The notes under the pieces were generated by a model. It ran no database searches. It saw nothing but the letters and a program-made list of their open reading frames with translations, and was not told where the DNA came from. A DNA stretch of 50,372 nucleotides from a virus. Positions 5,935 to 12,693 of the stretch are shown in pieces (within the stretch, counting starts at the first letter, position 1; each line of letters opens with the position of its first letter). A program made the translations under genes and the position numbers. The stretch covers positions 1-50,372 of IMG/VR virus record IMGVR_UViG_3300037493_001371; one strand, written 5' to 3'.

Positions 5935-6294
5935 CTATTCAGTCGCTGCCTCAAGTTGTTCAACAGTCGCTAAGTGTCTAACGTTAGCCGGCATATCAGT
6001 TGATTGTGACCAGTACTCACGCTTAATCCAACATGGCATGATTGATAGTTTAGGTAACATTACATTCAACACATCGTCATGATTGTAAGTAACACGTTGA
6101 TTCTTGTTATTAACGAATGTGATTACTTGATTACGTCCTAACCACGACTTGCGTACTACAAAGTTGGCTCGTTGTATTGGCGGATAGATTAGAGCCAATT
6201 GTTCAGGTGTTAATGCCGCGATGGCTTCAGATAATAATTCTTTACCAGTCTTTACTACTTCTTGTACTTGTTGTACTTCTTTTACTTTTTTCAT
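5935..6294 (-). CDS. Hypothetical early protein
   Basis: 119 residues. It starts with a Lys/Glu/Val helix (MKKVKEVQQVQEVVKTGKEL), followed by a helical segment (LTPEQLALIYPPIQRANFVV) and a Lys/Arg/Trp-rich centre (RKSWLGRNQVITFVNNKNQR). That middle part could be a compact beta domain. The base composition is less AT-rich than in neighbours, which may reflect a different history. A promoter motif lies at 6324-6365. Function unknown; the rightward frame at 6221-6502 is a shadow. Confidence 0.7.
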   Translation of the reverse strand: MKKVKEVQQVQEVVKTGKELLSEAIAALTPEQLALIYPPIQRANFVVRKSWLGRNQVITFVNNKNQRVTYNHDDVLNVMLPKLSIMPCWIKREYWSQSTDMPANVRHLATVEQLEAATE

Positions 6295-6323
6295 AATTTG
6301 TTTATTTATTTGTTATTATTTAT

Positions 6324-6365
6324 TTACATTTATATTATCAAATACTCGTCGTATTTATTCTGTAT
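6324..6365 (-). promoter_or_regulatory. Early promoter motif copy 10
   Basis: Leftward: ACAG, 5 nt, ATACGA, 8 nt, TGATAATATAAATGTAAA. It overlaps the stop codon of 6355-6462 and lies about 30 nt upstream of the ATG at 6294. Confidence 0.85.
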
Positions 6366-6462
6366 ACTCTTGTTCTATTGATATTAAAGTATCAATATAT
6401 TCTAGTAGTACATTATCATTTGTTAACTTTCTTAGTTCTTGTAATTTTTCTAGGTTGTTCAT
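6355..6462 (-). CDS. 35-residue helical micro-protein
   Basis: ATG at 6460-6462, stop at 6355-6357 inside the next promoter motif. Sequence MNNLEKLQELRKLTNDNVLL then EYIDTLISIEQEYTE, an amphipathic helical hairpin. It is framed by its own promoter motif at 6479-6522, 17 nt upstream. Function unknown. Confidence 0.6.
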   Translation of the reverse strand: MNNLEKLQELRKLTNDNVLLEYIDTLISIEQEYTE

Positions 6463-6478
6463 AGTTATATTATTTATT

Positions 6479-6522
6479 TGTTACACTTATATTATCAGTT
6501 AGTCGTCGTATTAATACTGTAT
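6479..6522 (-). promoter_or_regulatory. Early promoter motif copy 11
   Basis: Leftward: ACAG, 5 nt, ATACGA, 8 nt, TGATAATATAAGTGTAAC. It lies upstream of the micro-gene starting at 6462 and next to the stop codon of the gene at 6524-6649. Confidence 0.8.
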
Positions 6523-6523
6523 A

Positions 6524-6649
6524 CTATAGTTCATTATTATAATAAGTTAATTCTTCTTCTAAGACTTCATTCAATGGATAGCCATGTAGTTCACAAAATT
6601 CTTGTAAGTCTTTTATTCTTTTAATTAATTCTTTGTCAAGTGTTGTCAT
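6524..6649 (-). CDS. 41-residue helical micro-protein
   Basis: ATG at 6647-6649, stop at 6524-6526. Sequence MTTLDKELIKRIKDLQEFCE followed by LHGYPLNEVLEEELTYYNNE. Helical and acidic at the end. The promoter motif at 6664-6704 lies 15 nt upstream. It is the first gene of the leftward array. No known family. Confidence 0.6.
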   Translation of the reverse strand: MTTLDKELIKRIKDLQEFCELHGYPLNEVLEEELTYYNNEL

Positions 6650-6663
6650 AGTATATTTATTTA

Positions 6664-6704
6664 GTTACATTATTATTATCAAATACTCGTCGTATTTATT
6701 CTGT
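6664..6704 (-). promoter_or_regulatory. Early promoter motif copy 12
   Basis: Leftward: ACAG, 5 nt, ATACGA, 8 nt, TGATAATAATAATGTAAC. Almost identical to the copy at 6324-6365 over the whole 41 nt, spacer included. It drives the gene starting at 6649. Confidence 0.85.
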
Positions 6705-6758
6705 AAACACATTACATTTATTAAATTTAATTAGTAATGTTATTCACTTTTTAACTTC

Positions 6759-6796
6759 ATATATATTATCAAATACTCTTCGTGTTTACTCTGTAT
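6759..6796 (-). promoter_or_regulatory. Early promoter motif copy 13 (outermost)
   Basis: Leftward: ACAG, 5 nt, ACACGA, 8 nt, TGATAATATATATGAAG. It is preceded by GTATAGCAT as in copy 7. It is the most upstream copy; only a 6-codon frame lies between it and copy 12, so the pair may be a double promoter for the first early gene. Confidence 0.75.
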
Positions 6797-7085
6797 GCTA
6801 TACATGCTACGCTACGCTCCGCATGTGTTGTTGTATGTAATGTATCGGTACACAATCCAATGTAACGAACGTATACAAATGCAGCACAAGTGTATCACAT
6901 CACGGTATAGACGTATGAACATGCACGATGCACGCCAAGCACAATCCCTAGTATTCTAAACCATTACATATCTACAAACGGAAAAGGTAAAACATTTCCA
7001 ACGATTTCAATTTATACGCCCGGGGGTGGTTAAAACAGATTCATTTTCTTTTCAGAAAGCTGTAGCTGAACGTAGTATGTAACCC

Positions 7086-7164
7086 CTTAGTTCCATATAT
7101 CTAATAAGATATTTTTACATAATTACAACTTAGTTCCATATATCTGATAACATTTTTTCACATA
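7086..7164. repeat. Two tandem 36-nt repeats, 43-nt period
   Basis: Copies at 7086-7121 and 7129-7164 share CTTAGTTCCATATATCT and then ATAA-x-AT-x-TTTT-x-ACATA (32 of 36 identical). Direct repeats in a divergent control region could be activator or replication-protein binding sites. On the minus strand their ATATATGGAAC part resembles the end of the early promoter motif (ATATATGTAAC). Confidence 0.7.
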
Positions 7165-7192
7165 TCCCATATTGCAATATAAAATATAAAGA

Positions 7193-7236
7193 GTGACATT
7201 AGCTAATTAAGTAAATAAATAGTAGGCTATTGTCAC
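7193..7236. repeat. 44-nt stem-loop element, copy 2
   Basis: Arms GTGACATTAG (7193-7202) and CTATTGTCAC (7227-7236) pair 9 of 10, with a loop containing TTAAGT and AATAAATAGTAGG. It is the partner of the copy at 5272-5315. Unlike copy 1, no T-run follows, so it is unlikely to be a simple terminator. It lies 75 nt upstream of the first rightward gene. Confidence 0.7.
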
Positions 7237-7310
7237 ACTATTATTTATGAATTTTGGTTGTAAAATTTTGATCCGATGCGTAATTGTATATACTATATTA
7301 AAAGAGTATT

Positions 7311-7586
7311 ATGGAATTTGAACTAGGTATAAAATCCCCTTTGTTAAAGCAGAAGTTATCACCGTTGGCGGCTAAGAAGAAAGCGGCAAGGGATTTGGCT
7401 TATGCTAAAACGGATGATAGAAGAATTAAGAAAGCACACTCACAGAGAATGCATCGTAAAAATCCTGGTAATAAAGGTATGGACTATGACCATGAAGATG
7501 GTAGGTTTGAATCTGTAAAGCAGAATAGAGGTAATGAGGGTGAGGGTACTAAAAAGGAAAGTGGTAAAAAATATAAAACTAAATAA
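7311..7586 (+). CDS. Small basic protein with DYDHEDGRF motif
   Basis: 91 residues, very rich in Lys and Arg. After an N-terminal part (residues 1-50) with LSPLAAKKKAARDLAYAK, the C-terminal half reads MDYDHEDGRFESVKQNRGNE and ends GTKKESGKKYKTK. The D-Y-D-H-x-D-G-R-F string resembles the DHDHxTGxxRG core of endonuclease VII-like HNH proteins, but the Cys zinc ligands are missing. I therefore prefer a virion-associated or DNA-binding basic protein. First gene of the rightward block. Confidence 0.7.
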   Translation: MEFELGIKSPLLKQKLSPLAAKKKAARDLAYAKTDDRRIKKAHSQRMHRKNPGNKGMDYDHEDGRFESVKQNRGNEGEGTKKESGKKYKTK

Positions 7587-7587
7587 C

Positions 7588-7791
7588 ATGAATGCAAAAG
7601 GTATTGGTCCTCAGGGATTGGGCGTTAAAACACATAATGGATTTTGGATTGGTTCTGGATCAGCAAGTCCTATGAAACAAACCGTTAAAGATTCATGTTA
7701 TAAAAAAGTAAAGGCTACGTATGATGTATTTCCTTCGGCTTACGCTAGTGGCGCTATCGCTAAGTGTAGAAAGAATAAAGGCAAAAAGTAA
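7588..7791 (+). CDS. Small basic PSAYASGAIAKCRK-type protein
   Basis: 67 residues from the ATG at 7588, preferred because it follows the previous stop by 1 nt; a longer upstream frame would overlap that gene. The C-terminal half contains KKVKATYDVFPSAYASGAIA then KCRKNKGKK. This YxVxPSAYASGA-KCRK motif recurs in marine phages and some large eukaryotic-virus proteins, to my recollection; its function is unknown. Being small, basic and encoded with similar genes, it may be packaged in virions. It overlaps the next start (ATG within TAATGG). Confidence 0.75.
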   Translation: MNAKGIGPQGLGVKTHNGFWIGSGSASPMKQTVKDSCYKKVKATYDVFPSAYASGAIAKCRKNKGKK

Positions 7792-8045
7792 TGGCTATAC
7801 GAAAAACCGAGAAAGGAGCATCATTAAAAAGATGGTTCAAAGAGAAGTGGACCGATGAGAAAGGTAATGTATGTGGATCTCCAGATAGAAAAGGAGTGAA
7901 AGCATGCCGTCCTTCAGTTAAGGTTAACAAAGATTCTCCAAAGCCTTGGGGTCAAATGACACAAGCAGAAAAAACAAAAGTTGTATCAGCTAAGAAGAAG
8001 GTTGGTATGGGTGCTAGAAGATCTAGCAAAAGTAATGTATCGTAA
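7791..8045 (+). CDS. DUF5872-like small basic protein
   Basis: 84 residues. The pattern KGASLKRWFKEKWTDEKGN, VCGSPDRKGVKACRPS, then SPKPWGQMTQAEKTKVVSAK (KWFKEKWxD, CG, ACRPS, PKxWxxMxxAEK) is one I associate with DUF5872, found in large eukaryotic DNA viruses and marine phages. Conserved Cys28 and Cys39 may bind metal. Role unknown; the strongly basic tail suggests DNA contact. The start overlaps the previous stop. Confidence 0.75.
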   Translation: MAIRKTEKGASLKRWFKEKWTDEKGNVCGSPDRKGVKACRPSVKVNKDSPKPWGQMTQAEKTKVVSAKKKVGMGARRSSKSNVS

Positions 8046-8069
8046 CAAACGATTAATAAATAAAATAAG

Positions 8070-8177
8070 ATGGCAATAATTCCAAGTACAGCGAAAGTAC
8101 TAAATCAATACGAAAATGTGAATACCACATACGGTGGTTCAAAAGCAATGAAAGCGCAAAGCAAGTGGTATACTATG
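8070..8177 (+). repeat. Direct repeat A1: fibre anchor module
   Basis: This 108-nt segment encodes the first 36 residues of the fibre gene and is repeated at 8791-8898. The two share a 32-nt exact run (8133-8164) and differ mostly at third codon positions elsewhere, indicating duplication followed by selection on the protein. Confidence 0.8.
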
Positions 8178-8777
8178 CAAGATATAGAAGATACCATAAA
8201 TGCTAATTTACCTGCTCCTGCTTATACAGTATTTACGGCTTTGGTAAAACAAGAAGGAGATACTCAAAGTACTGGAACTAAAACAGGTGGAGATGAATTA
8301 TCTTTAGGGGTAACTTATTATATTTCCGACAATAGTGCAAACGTAGATTTAACAGTTTTTGGGGCTCCTAATAATGATGCCGGAACTTATTTTATTTGCA
8401 CAACCGCAGGATCATTACCCCTTACTGTAGCAGTACTTGAGTTGACTTATGGTACAATTACTCCAACCGCAACTATACTAGAAAATACTATTGGTAATAT
8501 TTACTTTGACTATACAGCAGAAGGTATATATAGTATTAAATCTGATTACTTATTTACGTTAGATAAAACATTTATAAATGGCACGAGTCTTGCTAATTAT
8601 TCTGTTTTTAATCAATTTGTTGTTGTTGGTGATGGAACTAACCCGGGGTTTAGAGGATATTATTTTAACCAAGATAGTGCGGAAGCGGTTATATTAAATA
8701 CATTAAAGCAGGCTACTGAATTTGATGATGATATAATAAACAACCCGATTTGCATCGAAATAAGAGTATACAATTAA
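8070..8777 (+). CDS. Modular virion fibre protein with repeated N-terminal anchor
   Basis: 235 residues. The first 36 residues (MAIIPSTAKVLNQYENVNTT, then YGGSKAMKAQSKWYTM) are nearly identical to the start of the next gene, which suggests a shared virion-docking module with different distal parts. Residues 40-235 are beta-rich, Thr/Gly/Asn-rich and resemble fibre or adhesin domains. No membrane or signal segment. The gene sits in a cluster of five fibre-like genes. It probably encodes a head or tail fibre; the receptor is unknown. Confidence 0.65.
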   Translation: MAIIPSTAKVLNQYENVNTTYGGSKAMKAQSKWYTMQDIEDTINANLPAPAYTVFTALVKQEGDTQSTGTKTGGDELSLGVTYYISDNSANVDLTVFGAPNNDAGTYFICTTAGSLPLTVAVLELTYGTITPTATILENTIGNIYFDYTAEGIYSIKSDYLFTLDKTFINGTSLANYSVFNQFVVVGDGTNPGFRGYYFNQDSAEAVILNTLKQATEFDDDIINNPICIEIRVYN

Positions 8778-8790
8778 TAAATAAAAAGAC

Positions 8791-8898
8791 ATGGCAATAA
8801 TTCCAGGATCAGCAAAGGTGCTGAATCAATATGAAAATGTGAACACAACTTATGGTGGTTCAAAAGCAATGAAAGCGCAAAGCAAATGGTATACTATG
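8791..8898 (+). repeat. Direct repeat A2: fibre anchor module
   Basis: Second copy of the 108-nt anchor-encoding segment at 8070-8177. It is a possible site for recombination that would exchange distal fibre parts. Confidence 0.8.
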
Positions 8899-9420
8899 GA
8901 TGATGTAATAGAGACTATTGAAGCCGAGGGTACAGGTATTAGCGGAAGCGGAACAGTTAACTACGTTCCTAAATTTACCGGCAGTGAAGAAGTTGGTGAT
9001 AGCCAAATATTTGACGACGGAACAAATGTGGGTATTGGAACAGATACTCCTGTTGCTAAATTACACGTTGACGGTAGTTTTAATTCCACAACTAATAATG
9101 CGTATTTAGATGTTACTACTGATACTGTAGGTTGTGCAGCTTATAATGCAGGGTTTATTCTTGAGGAAACAGCAGCTTCGTTTGGGTGGGCACCAGGAGG
9201 TGATTTAAAAGGCGTTAGAGCCACTGGAAGTGATGGAGTTTGGTTCAGAAATGAAGCAAATTGCAAATTTGGGCTTGAACCCGTTGATAATACCTTGTTT
9301 GCTGAAAACGGGCTTATACAAAATACAGATGTCCCAAGTAATACGTTAACTCCGGTAAAGTGGATAAAAATATATAATATGGATGGTCCTGAGGGTATGT
9401 TCATTCCTGTTTACATTTAA
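8791..9420 (+). CDS. Modular virion fibre protein with GIGTxTP repeat
   Basis: 209 residues. Residues 1-36 duplicate the anchor of the previous gene. Residues 50-95 contain SGTVNYVPKFTGSEEVGDSQ, IFDDGTNVGIGTDTPVAKLH and VDG, a repeat type widespread in Bacteroidota fibre and adhesin proteins that often carry a C-terminal S74-type chaperone domain. No chaperone domain is visible here. The rest is beta-rich. A leftward frame at 9141-9404 is a shadow. Confidence 0.7.
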   Translation: MAIIPGSAKVLNQYENVNTTYGGSKAMKAQSKWYTMDDVIETIEAEGTGISGSGTVNYVPKFTGSEEVGDSQIFDDGTNVGIGTDTPVAKLHVDGSFNSTTNNAYLDVTTDTVGCAAYNAGFILEETAASFGWAPGGDLKGVRATGSDGVWFRNEANCKFGLEPVDNTLFAENGLIQNTDVPSNTLTPVKWIKIYNMDGPEGMFIPVYI

Positions 9421-9432
9421 TATAATAAAAGC

Positions 9433-9753
9433 ATGAAAGCTAAATGTGCATGTGGAAGATGTGCTAGTTGTAAATCTCCACTTAAAAAAACTGCTGCTTG
9501 GACACGTAAAGAAGGGAAGTCTGCGACTGGTGGATTGAATGCAAAAGGAGTAGCGAGTTATAGAAAAGAAAATCCTGGATCAAAACTACAAACAGCGGTA
9601 ACTAAAAAACCGTCTGAATTAAAAGCAGGTAGTAAAGATGCAAAGAGGCGTAAATCTTTTTGCGCTAGAATGTCTGGTATGCCAGGACCGCTGAAAAAAC
9701 CTAACGGTGAACCAACAAGAAAGAAACTTGCGTTGGATAAATGGAATTGCTAA
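9433..9753 (+). CDS. DUF6321-like small basic Cys-containing protein
   Basis: 106 residues. The N-terminus MKAKCACGRCASCKSPLKK has four Cys in a Cx1Cx2Cx2C arrangement, a likely metal site. The rest, AAWTRKEGKSATGGLNAKGV, ASYRKENPGSKLQTAV and SFCARMSGMPGPLKKPNGEP ending LDKWNC, is the signature I know as DUF6321, common in marine phages and some large viruses. Function unknown, probably virion- or DNA-associated. It lies between fibre genes. Confidence 0.8.
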   Translation: MKAKCACGRCASCKSPLKKTAAWTRKEGKSATGGLNAKGVASYRKENPGSKLQTAVTKKPSELKAGSKDAKRRKSFCARMSGMPGPLKKPNGEPTRKKLALDKWNC

Positions 9754-9771
9754 TAAATAAAAAAAATATAA

Positions 9772-11064
9772 ATGGCTATAATATATAGTTACCCACATAG
9801 TATAAGTATTCTAGCATCAGATATAGTTATTGGTACTACTACTGTAACGGTAAATGGAACACAAAAAAACCAGACTAAGAATTTTAGTATGGGTGAAATA
9901 TCGGCTTATGTTATGGGTAACGTGCCAACAGGTACGCTATCTAGAATAAACGATACAAATGTAAGTTTAACATTAACAGGGGATCCAGTTGATGCTTTGC
10001 TTAAAGATGTAGATATAGTTGTAGGATGGACCGGTACACTTGATGATAATAGAATAACTTCATCAGCATATTGGAACTTAAAACAAGATCCTATAACATT
10101 GACTACTACTGGTTCATCAGGAGCTGCAACACTTATTGGTAATATATTAAACATCCCTAATTATGTAGCTGGTGGTGCAATTACGTTAACAGGTGATGTT
10201 ACAGGAACTGGATCTTCTACGATCGCTACAACAATAGCAAGCGGAGCAGTTGAGTTTGCAATGATGGATCCTGTTGCGATTATAACTTCAAGTGAAGGTA
10301 TTCCTGGAAATAGTAATAATACAACTCTACCTACAACAGCGGCTGTCAAAGCTTATGTTGATTCAGCTGTAGTCGGAGGTATTATATACCAAGGCGGATA
10401 TAATGCGGCTACCAATACCCCTAATTTAGATTCACCACCTACAATTCCTGGAATTGCTGTTGGATGGGCATTTACTGTTACAGCCGATGGTATGTTTTTT
10501 ACTGAAAGTGTTTCAGTTGGAGATTTCTTAATTTCAGAGGTTATTAATCCTACAACATTGGCAGATTGGACAGTTGTTCAAAGTAATACTAACTTAGCGA
10601 GTTTAATACAAGTTGGTCTTGGTAATGTAAATGCAGGTACAGGTATTGGTGTTTCATACACTAGTGGTACGGCTACTGTAACAAATACAGACTTAGGATC
10701 TTCTCAAAACATATTTAAGAATATTGCTGTAGCGGGTCAATCAACGGTAGTTGCGGATACAAACAACGATACTTTAACATTGGCAGCAGGAACGGGGGTA
10801 GTGCTTACTACAAATGCTTCTACTGACACTATAACTATTGCGGCGGCTACCGCAGCAACAACTAACTATGCTACTTCAATATCTGTAACAGGTACAGTAA
10901 CACATAACTTAAATACAAGAGATGTAAATGTGCAGTTATATGATACTGTTACATACGAAACAATATTTGCGGATGTGGCTAGAACTACACTGAACACTCT
11001 TACAATAACATTTGATTCAGCTCCAATAAATCCAATCAGGGTATTAGTTACTAAAGTAGGATAA
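9772..11064 (+). CDS. Large fibre/appendage protein (MAIIYSYP anchor)
   Basis: 430 residues beginning MAIIYSYPHSISILASDIVI. The same MAIIYSYP start opens the gene at 12693, defining a second anchor type. The body is Thr/Ser/Ala/Gly-rich with repeated beta-strands, including ITLTGDVTGTGSSTIATTIA (residues about 137-156) and TTLPTTAAVKAYVDSAV (about 184-200), both typical of trimeric phage tail fibre shafts. The C-terminal 80 residues form a compact beta domain. Probable trimeric fibre; receptor unknown. Confidence 0.7.
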   Translation: MAIIYSYPHSISILASDIVIGTTTVTVNGTQKNQTKNFSMGEISAYVMGNVPTGTLSRINDTNVSLTLTGDPVDALLKDVDIVVGWTGTLDDNRITSSAYWNLKQDPITLTTTGSSGAATLIGNILNIPNYVAGGAITLTGDVTGTGSSTIATTIASGAVEFAMMDPVAIITSSEGIPGNSNNTTLPTTAAVKAYVDSAVVGGIIYQGGYNAATNTPNLDSPPTIPGIAVGWAFTVTADGMFFTESVSVGDFLISEVINPTTLADWTVVQSNTNLASLIQVGLGNVNAGTGIGVSYTSGTATVTNTDLGSSQNIFKNIAVAGQSTVVADTNNDTLTLAAGTGVVLTTNASTDTITIAAATAATTNYATSISVTGTVTHNLNTRDVNVQLYDTVTYETIFADVARTTLNTLTITFDSAPINPIRVLVTKVG

Positions 11065-11081
11065 TATAATAAAAAACTAAA

Positions 11082-12527
11082 ATGAGTATAAAATTTAAAA
11101 GTGGAATAACTTTAGAAGCGTTAAGTAATGCGTCAATAGATACGGATAAATTCCTAGTATCTGATAGTGGAAATATAAAGTATAGAACTGGTGCACAGTT
11201 ATTATCCGATATAGGAGGTCAAGCTGCGTTAGTTAATCCTATTACAGGTACTGGTACAACAAACTATATTTCTAAGTTTACTGGAGCTACCGCGCTAGGT
11301 AATAGTGGGATATTTGACACAGGAACAGATATAGGTATTGGAACAACTACTCCATTATCTAGAGTGCAGATTACAGGAACTGCTACTGGAGATGTACTAA
11401 CATTAAGCTCCAAAGTGCCATCTCTTGGTGGCTATATATTAACTTGTAATGATATTGATGATGCACCGTTATTTGTAGTATTTGGTAATGTTGCAAATTC
11501 TAACTATACTGTAGCTATGGGTGATTGGCAAGGCGGAAACCCCTCTTTTCAAGTTACTAATTATGGATCTTATTTTCTTAATACCTCAGTCGCTATTAAT
11601 ACACTATCGCCGAGCCAGGCTTTACATGTAGCTGGTAACGCTAGGGTAACTGGCGCATATTACGATTCAACAAATTCACCAGGAACAAACGGACAAGTAT
11701 TGTCATCTACAGTTACTGGCACAGATTGGATAACCCTACCAACAGGAAATATTAGTGGATCAGGAACTACAAACTATGTAGCAAAATTTACTGGGGCTAC
11801 CGCTTTAGGTAATGGTATAATATTTGATAATGGGACTAATGTTGGTATTAATACCACCACACCTTCTACTAGATTAGATGTTAATGGAGTAATAACAGCT
11901 TTTGGAGGCACTTCAACAGATTGGAATGCAAAACAAGCTGCTTTAGTTAGTGGTACTAATATTAAAACAGTTAACGGCAACTCTATTTTAGGAAGTGGAA
12001 ACTTATCTACGAAAGGGGTTCATACATTAGTAAAACCAGCAGTAGGACAAAGTACTTCATTTGGATTAACAGCTACAACTGTTTCAAGCGGGTCTAGTTT
12101 CGCTCTTAGATTAATTGTTGTTCCTTATATACCAGCAAATACAATAACTTGTTCATCACTGTATATAAATATTGCTAGTTCATTAGGTGGAGCAAACGCT
12201 AGAATATTAATTTATTCGGACAATAATGGTACTCCTGGAACTAAAATATATGAAAGCGCTAATTTAGATTGTTCTACAACAGGGATAAAGTCCGCGATAA
12301 CAACACAAACATTTATAGCTGGAACCACATATTGGATTGGTACGCATAGTTCTGCAGTATTTACATATAGTTCATATACTGCTGCATCATTATTGCCTAT
12401 AATAGTGAATCAAACAGCACAAATAACGCAATTTTATATTACGGCGGCATTTGGCTCTGCTCCTTCAACTTTTGGAACACCTTCAACTAGTGCTCTATCA
12501 GTGCCACTGGTTGGTATAACAATTTAA
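11082..12527 (+). CDS. Fibre protein with two KFTGATALGN repeats
   Basis: 481 residues. Two copies of the fibre repeat are present, at about residues 56-98 (TTNYISKFTGATALGNSGIF then GIGTTTPLSRVQ) and about 225-267 (TTNYVAKFTGATALGNGIIF then GINTTTPSTRLD). The C-terminal 170 residues form a different beta-rich domain (ANARILIYSDNNGTPGTKIY, then TQTFIAGTTYWIGTHSS), possibly the receptor-binding part. Virion fibre assigned by repeat type and neighbourhood. Confidence 0.7.
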   Translation: MSIKFKSGITLEALSNASIDTDKFLVSDSGNIKYRTGAQLLSDIGGQAALVNPITGTGTTNYISKFTGATALGNSGIFDTGTDIGIGTTTPLSRVQITGTATGDVLTLSSKVPSLGGYILTCNDIDDAPLFVVFGNVANSNYTVAMGDWQGGNPSFQVTNYGSYFLNTSVAINTLSPSQALHVAGNARVTGAYYDSTNSPGTNGQVLSSTVTGTDWITLPTGNISGSGTTNYVAKFTGATALGNGIIFDNGTNVGINTTTPSTRLDVNGVITAFGGTSTDWNAKQAALVSGTNIKTVNGNSILGSGNLSTKGVHTLVKPAVGQSTSFGLTATTVSSGSSFALRLIVVPYIPANTITCSSLYINIASSLGGANARILIYSDNNGTPGTKIYESANLDCSTTGIKSAITTQTFIAGTTYWIGTHSSAVFTYSSYTAASLLPIIVNQTAQITQFYITAAFGSAPSTFGTPSTSALSVPLVGITI

Positions 12528-12537
12528 AAATAATATT

Positions 12538-12693
12538 ATGGCAGAAATTAGAAAAGAAATATATGACGACAATGGCCTTGTTGAGGTAGTCTTTATAGAA
12601 GTTGACGAACCAACACAAGAAGAACTTATAGCTCAGAAAGAAGCTGAGTTAATAGCTATATATAAAGAAATAGAAATATTAAAAAATAAATAA
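12538..12693 (+). CDS. 51-residue acidic protein between fibre genes
   Basis: ATG at 12538-12540 and TAA at 12691-12693, overlapping the start of the next fibre gene (TAATGG). The protein is MAEIRKEIYDDNGLVEVVFI followed by a helix (PTQEELIAQKEAELIAIYKE). Its position between two fibre genes suggests a fibre-associated or assembly role, which is inference. It is too short for most automatic annotation. Confidence 0.65.
   Translation: MAEIRKEIYDDNGLVEVVFIEVDEPTQEELIAQKEAELIAIYKEIEILKNK

Larger units (their letters stand above)
6797..7310. other. Non-coding switch region between leftward and rightward gene blocks
   Basis: About 510 nt without a credible gene on either strand. From 6797 to about 6960 the DNA is unusually rich in CA/TG and ACG steps (for example GCTACGCTACGCTCCGC) compared with the AT-rich flanks. 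It then holds a short GC patch near 7017 (CGCCCGGGGG), the tandem repeat at 7086-7164 and the stem-loop at 7193-7236. A rightward promoter should lie here, and TATA-like DNA precedes the ATG at 7311, but I cannot name a matching motif. A replication origin is possible. Confidence 0.5.

Noticed and set aside
6221-6502. Rightward 93-codon Ser/Thr/Ile/Phe-rich frame
   Set aside because: It runs antisense over a gene, a promoter and a micro-gene; its composition is that of reverse-complemented Lys-rich DNA.
6690-6760. Six-codon frame (MKLKSE) after the outermost early promoter
   Set aside because: Too short to support as a gene; more likely part of a leader between two promoter copies.
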